Shown piece after piece: positions 36,040 through 47,418 of a stretch of DNA of 64,000 bases; position 1 is the stretch's first letter, and every line of letters starts with the position of its first letter. This DNA is from Tubiluchus corallicola (Eukaryota > Priapulida > Priapulimorpha > Priapulimorphida > Tubiluchidae), in NCBI GenBank assembly GCA_030141605.1, contig JAQGDQ010000290.1, positions 1 through 64,000 on the forward strand. The letters are read 5' to 3'. Below the pieces are notes generated by a model. It saw nothing but the letters and a program-made list of their open reading frames with translations. It was not told the origin of the DNA and ran no database searches. The position numbers were made by a program, and so were the translations under genes.

Positions 36040-37115
36040 ATTCTTGTTCTCCACATCAGACATTCAACTATTTTAATTGTAAGCAATTAGTTTTTTGATA
36101 TGCCATTTTATAATTATTTTTGTATCACTGAATGTACATTGCTTTTTGTGAGAACTAAATCTGTTCAGACAACTCTGGGAAATGTTTGTAAAATTATAGA
36201 GATTCGAATTTCACGAAAAACATATTTATGCTTAGCGTCGCCTACCAGTGGTAGCTCACGGGTTAACAATTTCCTTTTTATTCTAACATCTCGAGGGATC
36301 AAACAAACAAAATTGGTTTATTAGACGCTTCTAGATGCTATAAAAGCCTTTGCAAGAAAAGGAGAATTTTGTGTGAATTGTCAACATTAACTTCAACACA
36401 ATCATACAAGGTAGCAAAATACCACTGAGCTACCATCGATTCAAAACTGCGCTGACTTACATTAAAAATACGACACGTACTGGTACATTTTAGAAAACAA
36501 AACTTTGTATATACCTTAAACTGCAACTAAGTACACTAAAACATTCACGAAAATTAAGACTAAAGGCTTGCAAAAATTAAAACACATACGTAAAGCTTTT
36601 TTAGTTTATTTTTTATTTTTAGTTTGTTGATATTCAATGTGGATTTTCACATTTTAATCACATCAACAATTTTCAATCTAAAATACCAAATGATTAATTC
36701 GTATGATTTGCATCCCGAGGTTCTAATGTCACCACAAGTGAACAAGCTTGTCCAGCACCTGAGACAAGAAAATAACCCTTATTTGCACCCCCTCTCCTCC
36801 TTTGAGGTGGTAGAGCTCCGTGTATCATAAGACGATCAATGCATTCATGTAAATCTCGCACTTTTTTCCTTTATCTGGGTCTAATTAGTGAAAGGTCAGT
36901 GTGATAATTAGGCCATTTCCCTGAGGTCTTATACAATAAATGATTTAGCGCTTGGAGACTGTCAGAGCCTTGATGTAGTTTGCCGGGACACGTATTGTGC
37001 CTTATACATTGTGCACAAACATTCGGCATCTCTCCATTATTTTCCATTCATTATTTTTACTGAAGCCGTGCTCGTATTGCGCTAAAGTAGCAGCAAGGGA
37101 ACGGTGAAAGTACTT
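36040..37115. other. No gene seen
   Basis: Nothing recognised. Confidence 0.35.
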
Positions 37116-37130
37116 GTACATTAAACGAGC

Positions 37131-37755
37131 GAACCAACCAACCAACCAACCAACCAACCAACCAACCAACGAACGAACGAACAAACGAACGAACGAACAA
37201 AAGAATGAACCAACCAACGAACGAACGAAAGAATGAACAAATCAACCAACCAACAAACGAACGAACGAAAGAATGAACAAATCAACCAACCAACCAACGA
37301 ATGAACAAACGAACGAATGAACAAACGAACAAACGAACGAACGAAAGAATGAACAAATCAACCAACCAACCAACGAATGAACAAACGAACGAATGAACAA
37401 ACGAACAAACGAACGAACGAAAGAATGAACAAATCAACCAACCAACCAACGAATGAACAAACGAACGAATGAACAAACGAACAAACGAACGAACGAAAGA
37501 ATGAACAAATCAACCAACCAACCAACGAATGAACAAACGAACGAATGAACAAACGAACAAACGAACGAACGAAAGAATGAACAAATCAACCAACTAACCA
37601 ACCAACCAACCAACCAACGAATGAACAAACGAACAAACGAACGAACGAAAGAATGAACCAATAAACCAACCAACCAACCAACCAACCAACCAACCAACCA
37701 ACGAATAAACGAACGAATAAATGAAGGAGCCAACCGACCGACCAACCAACCAATC
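37131..37755. repeat. Tetranucleotide CCAA/CGAA tract, continuous with a SINE tail
   Basis: CCAA, CGAA, CAAA and TGAA tetramers in one register, with a nested 76-bp period (CGAATGAACAAACGAACGAA blocks at about 37298, 37374, 37450 and 37526). On the minus strand it follows the SINE body as a TTGG/TTCG tail. Confidence 0.95.
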
Positions 37756-38092
37756 ATTATCACATTGATGGAGCTGTAGCGTCGACTGTGGCTGAGCAGT
37801 GCGATCCTTGAACGTCTTCAGGGCGCACGCCTGGGCAAGGTGTATGGAGATGCTGAGTTGCCCAGGCAACAGGAACCCCTCTCTTCCTCCGTGGTGTAGT
37901 CCAAAGGAAAGCGGAGCGATGCGTTTGGCACCAGGTTGGCTGCAGGAGCTGCGGTCACCCATCCAAGTACTAACCAGGCTCTACGTTGCTTAACTTCGGT
38001 GATCAGACGAGAACCAAGTACTAACCAGGCTCTACGTTGCTTAACTTCGGTGATCAGACGAGAACCGGTGTTTTCAACGTGATTTGGCCCTA
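37756..38092 (-). mobile_element. SINE with a 5S rRNA-derived head
   Basis: Read on the minus strand from 38090: GGCCAAATCACGTTG, CGGTTCTCGTCTGATCACCG, AAGTTAAGCAACG, then CTGGTTAGTACTTGGATGGG with TGACCGC. This follows metazoan 5S rRNA from near its start through the internal control region (box A, intermediate element, box C), then diverges into a non-5S body of about 200 bp and a TTGG-type tail. A 51-bp tandem duplication (37965-38015 and 38016-38066) repeats part of the 5S head. 5S-headed SINEs (SINE3 type) are known in fishes and some invertebrates. It could also be a 5S pseudogene fused to unrelated sequence. Confidence 0.7.
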
Positions 38093-38094
38093 GT

Positions 38095-38810
38095 CACCAT
38101 TCCATTCCAATGACAACTGCAGCTCATTTGGTCATTGTAGAATTTAGCACGAGGCGAGACGGATTTTAATTATAAGCACTCGTCAATGTCTTACGTCTTA
38201 ACACCTCTCAATAAGTCGAAGCTCAGACAGAGCATCCAAAGAAACCACTAACCATTGAAGTTTAAGAAAGATGACGTCACGCGCGGTGTTTACGTAGCCA
38301 GCCTCGACAATGTCCTTTGCATTTTCTGTGTGGATACTTGAGAATATACTTCGCGTTTTTCTGCGCGGACACTTGACCACTTGTCAAACGGTTAAGAGGC
38401 TTAAACTGTCAATTTGTCAGCAGGTCGTGTGCGCATGTTCTACAATGTTGAATCATCGGGAGTGATGAAGACGTTTGTGATGAAGTAACTGGTCATGTAG
38501 AAAATTTTTGTTTTTCTGTTGATAAAATCCTTTTTGATTTTTTCATTATTCTGTTTATTAGGCACAAAAGCGAATTTACCTCTTAATGAGCTACTTTAGC
38601 AAAGTATTTTTTTTCAAAAGTTGATCTTACGCACAGATTGAGTAAAATGCAAATAAACAAAAGTAATTAGTAAGAGCGGGTTGAAATTGACCACTTCTTA
38701 TGCATGGAGTCATTTGGCTCAAAATGTAGAAGCTTTGAACACAGATCTTTCTAAATTCAATGCAAGAATCCAGGATGCGACATGCGAATTTCAACTGTGG
38801 TCAAAGTTCA
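38095..38810. other. No gene seen
   Basis: Nothing recognised. Confidence 0.35.
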
Positions 38811-38811
38811 T

Positions 38812-40165
38812 TATAGGCCCGTCCACACGATCATTCAAAACACTGTCATTCTTGAGTTTGTTGGTTTTGATGAACGTGTGGTCGCCGAGAATGACAGTGA
38901 AATTTGAATGTCATTCGAGTTTGTCGACATCGAGCTGGCCTTGCTTTTCGTCAGTGTCGGTCATAATTCTAGGAACGAACAGCCAATAATAATCCGCGTA
39001 GGTGACTCACTAGAACAGCCCGCTATAACGGGGCTTCATTACTAAAACAATGAAAGCAAAAACAGCTTCATAAATTAACCTATTGTAAGTGTATTGTGGG
39101 TGACTTTTTGCGAGTTTTATAGACTAAAGCTACGACTGTATGTGCGCGTAATGCGTGACCGGTAATACGTAATGCGTGACCGGTAATGCGTAATGTATGA
39201 TAGCCATCACGTTCGAGTAAATTCGTATCACGCATCATGAATTACGTATTACGCATTAGGTACACATGGAAACACTACAACGTGTTTAAATATACGCTGT
39301 TGTATGCTAGTCACGCATCTCGCGTGTATGGACTCGTACCTTTATACAGAGAAATATACATTATAGGGGAACTAGAGCTCGTACTGCTGCGACTAACCTG
39401 CAAAAACGCAAACTATGGTTCCCTTTTAAGTGACAACCTGTTCTTTCTGCATTATTTAGATGTGAAAATGTCCAGTAATCGAACATACTTGGCGACTTCG
39501 TGTTACTTGAATAGAACTTCAAAATTTATTTCTGTTACCTTCATTCCAGTTTGATAATAACGTCTTCGTTTCATTTCCTTGCCGAATTCGTTTTTCTTTG
39601 ATTGCGATTTCCTTTTGCAGCACATGCTAAAACAAAGATCGTTTTCAACACATGCTAAAACAAAGATTGTTTGCAGCACATGCTAAATCAAAGATCGTTT
39701 TCAACACATGCTAAAACAAAGATCGTTTTCAGCACATGCTAAAACAAAGATCGTTTTCAACACATGCTAAAACAAAGATCGTTTTCAGCACATGCTAAAA
39801 CAAAGATCGTTTTCAGCACATGCTAAAACAAAGATCGTTTGCAGCACATGTTAAAACAAAGATCGTTTGCAGCACATGTTAAAACAAAGATCATTTGCAG
39901 CACATGTTAAAACAAAGATCGTTTGCAGCACATGTTAAAACAAAGCTCGTTTTCAGCACATGCTAAAACAAAGATCGTTTGCAGCACATGCTAAAACAAA
40001 GATTGTTTTCATGCAAGCCCCTTTGACGCTATTTCAAAAATGACGAAAAGTTAGAGAAAATCCCTTCAACAAATAGTTAAGCGCGAAGTAACTGTCAGTG
40101 AAAGCTGATCGTGTGAACAGAGTTCAGTGTTTTGAATGTCATTCTTTAGAAGGACCGCGTGGACT
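38812..40165. mobile_element. Possible composite inverted-repeat element around a 28-bp array
   Basis: The left side TAGGCCCGTCCACACGATCA with CATTCAAAACACTG has an inverted relative at 40105-40165 (CAGTGTTTTGAATGTCATTC, then GCGTGGACTAGG). Between them lie a small inverted pair of ACGTAATGCG-type motifs (39145-39260) and the 28-bp array. The ends are not clean, so borders and class are uncertain. Confidence 0.35.
39618..40012. repeat. 28-bp tandem array, about 14 copies
   Basis: Unit CACATGCTAAAACAAAGATC plus GTTTTCAG/GTTTGCAG. TTAA variants of the GCTAA position cluster in the middle of the array. Confidence 0.95.
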
Positions 40166-40196
40166 AGGTTTAAGGGTATGCGACGTCGTGTAATAA

Positions 40197-40883
40197 TTAA
40201 AGGAAGACCGAACGATTGTTTAGACTCAATCTCACTTTAATCTACTGTCCAAAATATACATTCTCTTGCCTATAAAAGTTAACAATTGTTCCTTATATTT
40301 GAATAATTAGCTTAGAAAGTTAATTAAGGGCAGCGGAACACAGCTATTGCTCATCAGCAACTAACCATAATTACTGTCCAAAATATACATTTTCTTGCCT
40401 ATAAAAGTTAACAATTGTTCCTTATATTTGAATAATTAGCTTAGAAAGTTAATTAAGGGCAGCGGAACACAGCTATTGCTTACGTCAGAAACTAACCACA
40501 GTTTGTGCAATAGCTGGCGTCTTCCCTTGCGTGTCAAGCACCTTTGCATAGGTGTTGCAGTGCTGCTTAAACGCATGGTGTCACGAAAAATGAGCTGTAC
40601 GTCATATGACGTCAGAAACTAACACTGCAGTTCATGATCTTAGTTATCACGGTACCGCCTCCTATTTGTCGGCCACGCGCATGTGACAAAAAGGCGCCGC
40701 TGCCAATCTTAGTAGATTCACTGAGCCGCTCGTAACTCTGAAAGTTTAACGAAATTTGAGTATCCGAGGTAATTGTTATTTAATCTAAGCTTTGATTTAA
40801 AAAAAAGCTATTGTAGTTTTCAATCTTTCAGAGCATTCCTTATTCTGAACTCGTGTTTACACAATCATCCGGATTTCCTTTAA
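40197..40883. mobile_element. TTAA-flanked element, family B, copy 2 with internal duplication
   Basis: Begins TTAAAGGAAGACCG and ends CGGATTTCCTTTAA. It exceeds copy 1 by about 130 bp because of a near-perfect 130-bp tandem duplication (TACTGTCCAAAATATACATT at about 40243 and 40373). Confidence 0.85.
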
Positions 40884-42360
40884 GTTAGGGCGCTATCTAA
40901 CCAGAGTACTGTGTTCAGGGTTCTCGAGCATTACCGTCACCATTGTATACCACATTTACAGAGTAATTGGTTACTTTTGTAGGCTACGTGGATCCGTGTC
41001 ACTGGCGAAATACTTGTGTGCACGTGCAAATTATTTAATCGGAACAAAAACGGAACTAAGCACTAATGTTTAAATGTTTCAGATTTAATCAGCAAAACAA
41101 CAATAGCAAAATTAAAGGTGATAACAATTTCCAACAATACCTAATCCCCCCAAAAGTAAGGTACGCTTCTTTCTCTCATCAGGGTTTTGGATCTGGTAAC
41201 CATTCTCCCCAACCATATCACGTCAGCTGTTTCTCTGCTCGGTAATCAGCCACGTCCTCGCCCAGCAACTCTGCCAAATGTCACCAATCTAGCCTTCGTA
41301 TGGATCACACCTCGGAACTACTCCAGTAATACAGTAATTGAAATCGTCACTGATTGCTTCAAACTCCACGTAATAAAGCCAGACTTCTTTTTCTACATGA
41401 AACTCCGACGAAGTGGTCTGCTACTGCCCAGGGAATGTTTTCTCTACTTCGGTAGTCTTTCAGACAAAATGTTAACAGTTCATCGAAGATTCGTGCCTTC
41501 TTCTGCGGCAGATTTACGGTTACGAAGCACCAAAGTCAGAACAGTAAAATTTACCGCGCATACAGAAGCAGACAAAACCCTTGCCTTTCTCATAAACCAT
41601 TTCACTGCATACAAGTGCCAATAAAGACTGGTTCACATCAAACTTGTTGTCCAGCCATAAAAAATGACCTCAGGATGTGAAATAACCTGCAAAACCCCAC
41701 CACCCTGTAACTTCGGCGATCAGAACAGAATATATGTAATGTAAAACACGAACTCTGTAGTAAGATCTTAAAACAAGTTGAATCCATTTGGTATTTAAAG
41801 TCCAGGTAACCTAATTACAGGTAAGCAGAGAAATGAACGGCCAGAGCCTTCCAGTGGCAAAGTTTTAGAAAAACACACAATTCTATAGAGGTTTAACAGT
41901 GCAATAAGTCTGTAATGTAATAAGATTATTAATTAATAAGGTAATTAGATCATTGATCAATAAGGCAATTAGAGTCATTAATTATGCACACAGAACATCA
42001 TACGATGGATATATCAGAATAGGCGTCGCAATAACGTCGCACATTTCATTTGCGATTCTTAATCTAAAGTACTGCAATAATAACTTAACATGTGCTGCCA
42101 CCGACATTTAGAATTATTTATTATTAAAATGAGTCAAGTTTAATCCAGGTTGTGGCGTTGGTCACCTGTATCTGCTGGGCTTCCCATATATGGCTGTGTT
42201 GATTGCTAGTGTGTTTTACTAGCCAATCAGGTAATCTTAGTGGGTGCATGTGACTTAGGTAGCCCTGCCATGGCCAGCCTGGGGTTTTTTCTTCTTGAGC
42301 ATTTGTGTTGAATGTTCCACCACGTGTGTTCTCTCCTGCAAATAACAGTGTAATAACAGA
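40884..42360. other. No supported gene
   Basis: A 145-codon frame at 41187-41624 lacks an ATG near its start and any recognised motif. A short 5S-like phrase lies on the minus strand at 41700-41725 (CTGATCGCCGAAGTTA). Nothing else seen. Confidence 0.3.
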
Positions 42361-42364
42361 AAGA

Positions 42365-43018
42365 AAGTCTCTCACAGTTCAGCAGAATTGCACAGTTTTG
42401 TTTCAACCACCAGAGCGAACCAGTCTACAACTGTCTACACTAACTTCAGTCTCTCACAGTTCAACACAATTTCATAATTTTGTTTCAACCAGCAGAGTGA
42501 ACCAGTCTACAACTATCTACACTAACTTCATCCTCACAGTTCAACACAATTTCATAATTTTGTTTCAACCACCAGAGCGAACCAGTCTACAACTGTCTAC
42601 ACTAACTTCAGTCTCTCACAGTTCAACACAATTTCATAATTTTGTTTCAACCAGCAGAGCGAACCAGTCTACAACTGTCTACACTAACTTCATCTCTCAC
42701 AGTTCAACACAATTTCATAATTTTGTTTCAACCAGCAGAGCGAACCAGTCTACAACTGTCTACACTAACTTCATCTCTCACAGTTCAACACAATTTCATA
42801 ATTTTGTTTCAACCAGCAGAGCGAACCAGTCTACAACTGTCTACACTAACTTCATCTCTCACAGTTCAACACAATTTCATAATTTTGTTTCAACCAGCAG
42901 AGCGAACCAGTCTACAACTGTCTACACTAACTTCATCTCTCACAGTTCAACACAATTTCATAATTTTGTTTCAACCAGCAGAGTGAACCAGTCTACAACT
43001 GTCTACACTAACTTCAGT
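42365..43018. repeat. 81-bp tandem array, about 8 copies
   Basis: The unit contains CACAGTTCAACACAATTTCA, TAATTTTGTTTCAACCAGCA and GAGCGAACCAGTCTACAACT. It is 81 bp, or 27 codons, so a frame stays open (42305-43111). It ends 287 bases before the acceptor of the first receptor exon and is read as intronic or 5' flanking sequence. Confidence 0.95.
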
Positions 43019-43304
43019 ATAATATATTTCACGCTCTTTACAAATTCAGTACTTCTATGCTGTCAGCTAGAAGATTCTACAACTTGTTTCCTTTTATGCA
43101 GCCTGTTATAAAGTTTTCTACAAATAGTGATATACTGGTATAACCGACCATCACAGGATATGCTCCGAAGAAAGCAAAATATAAAAATTTACTTTTTGTT
43201 GAGCTTTCTTACAAAAGCGTGTTGACGCTCGATAACTGGTTTGTACTACTGGCTAAATCGTTAATTAAATACGTGGATTAATTTCCAGTTTAAATTTTTT
43301 TCAG

Positions 43305-43762
43305 GCGTCACCACATTAGCAAGCGTGTCCACGCTAACGGTCATTTCCATAGACCGCCTATTTGCCATCATGTATCCCCTGAAAGAGAAGCTAACTTCTA
43401 AGCGGCCCAAACTGTTCATTTTTGGAATCTGGCTGGTTTCTTTGCTAATGCCGCTTCCACAGATATTTTACCATCGTTACGATACAGTAAACTACTTAAA
43501 CACGGTAGTGAATGTCTGCTGGTGGCCTCCAAACTTCAGATACAGTTTTAAAAACGAAACTGCGTGTATGAAAGAGAAACCAGGCGAGTATCTGTACGAC
43601 AAGGACATCATGAATGTAATGTTGACTCTACCTCTCTTCTTCATTCCTGTGTCCACCATGTTGCTGTCTTACGGACTCATTGTGTGCAAACTGTGGAGTA
43701 TTAATGCGCCCGGTGAACAACACGCTCAGATTGTTGAGATACAACATGCCGCGAGGAAAAAG
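43305..43762 (+). CDS. Receptor exon, TM3-TM5
   Basis: Acceptor ttttttttcag|GCGTCACC, donor AAAAAG|GTAGGT. Entry is phase 1, and the intron falls just before TTLASVSTLTVISIDR, where NPFF-type receptors also have a junction. Ends in the third intracellular loop at AARKK. Confidence 0.87.
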
Positions 43763-44012
43763 GTAGGTGCAGTTTAAACTTGAAAGATTTTAAAATATTC
43801 TAATGGAAATGATATTTTGACTTGATTTCTTTTATCGTTTATTCCAACCATAAAGTACATATTGAAAATACAGTTACAACAACAATTCATGACATACACA
43901 CACAACTTACAAAGTTACATTACAATATTTACAATAAGGACCCGAAGCATGGGCTCAGACTCAACGGTAACTAACTAATTAAACTCTCGTGTACAGTAAG
44001 GCAGAAAGCTTG

Positions 44013-44059
<47 letters not shown>

Positions 44060-47000
44060 TATATATAAAATACATATGAAAATTATATATATAATAACAT
44101 CACTCTGTAATATTGCTTTACAAAAATTATTGGCAAGCCACTGATTCAGCAGTGAAATGCAGTGGTTTTTTATTTGGCCATACTACTAATTGTTGTCTTC
44201 AGGGATGTTTATTTTAAGGAAAAAATGATCATTGATTGATATTTATTAAAATCTACTTTTAACAGCTGTTTTTAAATCTTTATCTGTCATTGTTTCTACA
44301 ATATTGATAAAAAATGGACATTAATTATTCATTCTCAGTGTTACACTCGCTGGTTTAGCACAAAATACTAGCGAGGTCACATTTATAAGCAATATTACAT
44401 GGAACATTTACGTTCGGCGGGGGGGGGGGGGTTAGGGGGATTGGTGGCTCGCTTTCTATTGAGCCTCTACATGAGCCTTTCTATTTTATTCTAAAGATAT
44501 TTTACGTGGCGATTATAATATAGATGTAACTCCGAACTTGTATATGAAACCAATCCAGAAAGACCTTCATTTAAGATTTAGTAAGACGATTACTAAACGA
44601 TTTGGTCACGTGCTGCAAAATAATTCATAGGGATGTTGATTTAGATCCCGAAATTTTTTTCGAGAGCATTCGCTGATTGGACAAAAAGTAACCATTGTCT
44701 CAAGCTATGTGTTTGTAAAACGAATAGAAAAGGTTTTCGGTTTTTCGTTTCCAACCGTGTTGTTAAAGTGTTGAATTCCTTACCCAGCTCAGTAAGTGAT
44801 GCTGCTTTGGTTACTGTAGCGAATTCTAAACTTTTCAAAAATAGATTGAAGTTGTTGATTTTGATAAATGGCTTGTGTACGATAGACGTGTGCAAGCTGC
44901 CTGTCTGTTTACGTCTTTCCATACATTCATTTTTTTGTTGTTTTATAGTTGATTTCTAATGCATATTCTTAAATAAATGTGTAATAGACAAATAAATAAA
45001 TAAACAAATAAATAAGCGAGTGAGTGAATGAGTGAGTGAATGAGTGAGTGAGTGAATGAGTGAGTGAGTGAATGAGTGAGTGAATGAGTAAGTGAGTGAA
45101 TGAGTGAGTGAGTGAGTGAATGAGTGAGTGAGTGAGTGAGTGAGTGAGTGAGTGAGTGAGTGAGTGAGTGAATGAGTGAGTGAGTGAGTGAATGAGTGAG
45201 TGAGTGAGTGAGTGAGTGAGTGAGTGAGTGAGTGAGTGAGTGAGTGAGTGAGTGAGTGAGTGAGTGAGTGAGTGAGTGAGTGAGTGAGTGAGTGAGTGAG
45301 TGAGTGAGTGAGTGAGTGAGTGAGTGAGTGAGTGAGTAAGTAAATAATATTTCATTGTTTGGCACTGTAGAAGCCGAAATGCAGCATTTAAATGGCCAAC
45401 TCTGCTTTATGCTGATGGTTTATCAGTTCCTCACCTATAGTTCATTTTCAAGAGAATCCTTTAACTTAAAACTATCCAAGGTGACTATTTAACCACTTTA
45501 CGTGGATTGTTTGTGATAAAAGATCTCGTCTTTTTGTTTTCGTCCGAGCAGAAGGCGCTACGATTTACAGCAGGGTTGCTTAGATTAGAATGAATCAGAT
45601 TTTGTGGCATATTGCGCAATGTATCTACAATGCAATTGTTCGATGAACCTACAATTTTCGTAGTTCGATATTGCCATAGTTTTTTCTTTGGTTATTCCTA
45701 CGAATTCCGTGTTTTCAGTTAAATTCCAATTTTTGTTTTTTTTGTTAATCTAAATATTGTTTCATATCATTCGCCATATTCATTTATTTATAATTTAATT
45801 ATAAACTCGTTCAAATTCATTATCTTAATTTCTCCCTAGTTATTCACCTTTCTTTTTATTTTCAAAATGTTGATTATTATTTCCCTTTGTGTACTTGTCA
45901 GGTCATATAATTTTCTTTAAATTTCATAGGGCTTCTTGACCTGGTGATGATTTACAATTCTCATAATTTGACGTGGCTTCATTCTTTTTCTTTGGTTCTT
46001 CTGTTGGATTGAGCTTCTTGATTTATTTGCAATTTTTTGTTTTGTTTTTGTTGAGTTGGGTTAAGTCTCTTGATTTAAATTTAAATTTTTTTGTTTAGTT
46101 TGATTAAATTTTGCATTTTTTCATTTGCCATATTTATTTATTGTTTCTAAATTTAAACTCATTTGAACTTTTACCATTTTTTGCCAAGTTACTGATTATT
46201 ATTCATTTCTACATACCTACTTAACACGTCACTTAATTTTCTTCAATTTGGATAGGGATGGCTGGCTTTTCACTACCCTGTCTCTTTTCCATTTTTATTT
46301 TAGTTTTTTGCTTTTGTTTATTTTTATTTCGTAAAAATTTAGAGACAAATAAGTTACTTGGTTGCTTACTTGCTTGCTTTCTTACTTACTTGTTTGCTCA
46401 CTTACGTACTTACTTACCCACTCACTCACTCACTCACTCACTCACTCACTCACTCACTCACTCACTCACTCACTCACTCACTCACTCACTCACTCACTCA
46501 CTCACGCACGCACGCACGCACGCACTCACTCACTCACTCACTCACTTACTCACTTAACACTTAACACTTAACACTTACTTACCTACCTACCTACCTACCT
46601 ACCTACCTACCTACCCACCCACCTACCTACCTACCTACCTACCTACCTACCTACCTACCTACTTACTTACTGTAATATTAGTGCACCAAGAGAGATACGT
46701 GACGGTAAACCTAAAATAAGCTAATCGTTTCCCACCTACAGAAAGTTTATCGTCAATTTTTTAATTGTCGTGAATTCTGTGTAATTATAGTCTGACACAT
46801 TAATGTTTGCTTTGAGCTCTGCATTAATTAGAATACACTAGTGATCAGTTAATGTGGACAGGTAACAAAATAGCGCGTCTGCTAAAAGCTATTCCTCTGC
46901 CTTTGTGGTCATTATCGTGTCTAGAAGTAATGCTTCTATAAACCTCAGCTAAACCTCAGGTGTAGCAAAAACCTGCGCGTTTATAATATATTATGTGACA

Positions 47001-47348
47001 TTACAACATTACTGACAAGTAGCCATATTGCTTAGTTGTCTCAGAGGACTGCTGTGCATTATTTCATCTCAGCAGCTTCATACAAAAAATAGGTGGCATC
47101 AAACCTTAATGGAGAATTAAGAGACGTAATGATCTTCACAGATGATGTCGTAGTATTTTATGTTTAGTCGCCATGGCGTAAATAATCTTTCTTCTTACTT
47201 ATTTATACCATTTATTCGTTCTCTCATACGGTGCAATAAATGCACAAGGAAACACAACAAATGGTGAGAATTACAATAAATTAGTTCAAGCTGTACATGT
47301 TAAATGAAAAAAAGTTTGTTAATTTGCTAAAGCAAAGGAATAATAATA

Positions 47349-47418
<70 letters not shown>

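Noticed and set aside
41187-41624. 145-codon open frame as a gene
   Set aside because: It starts at TTG with no ATG near the start, shows no family motif, and no splice-consistent partner was found. Left as unsupported rather than disproved.
41695-41730. Second 5S rRNA-derived fragment
   Set aside because: Only about 20 bases match, with mismatches; too short to call.
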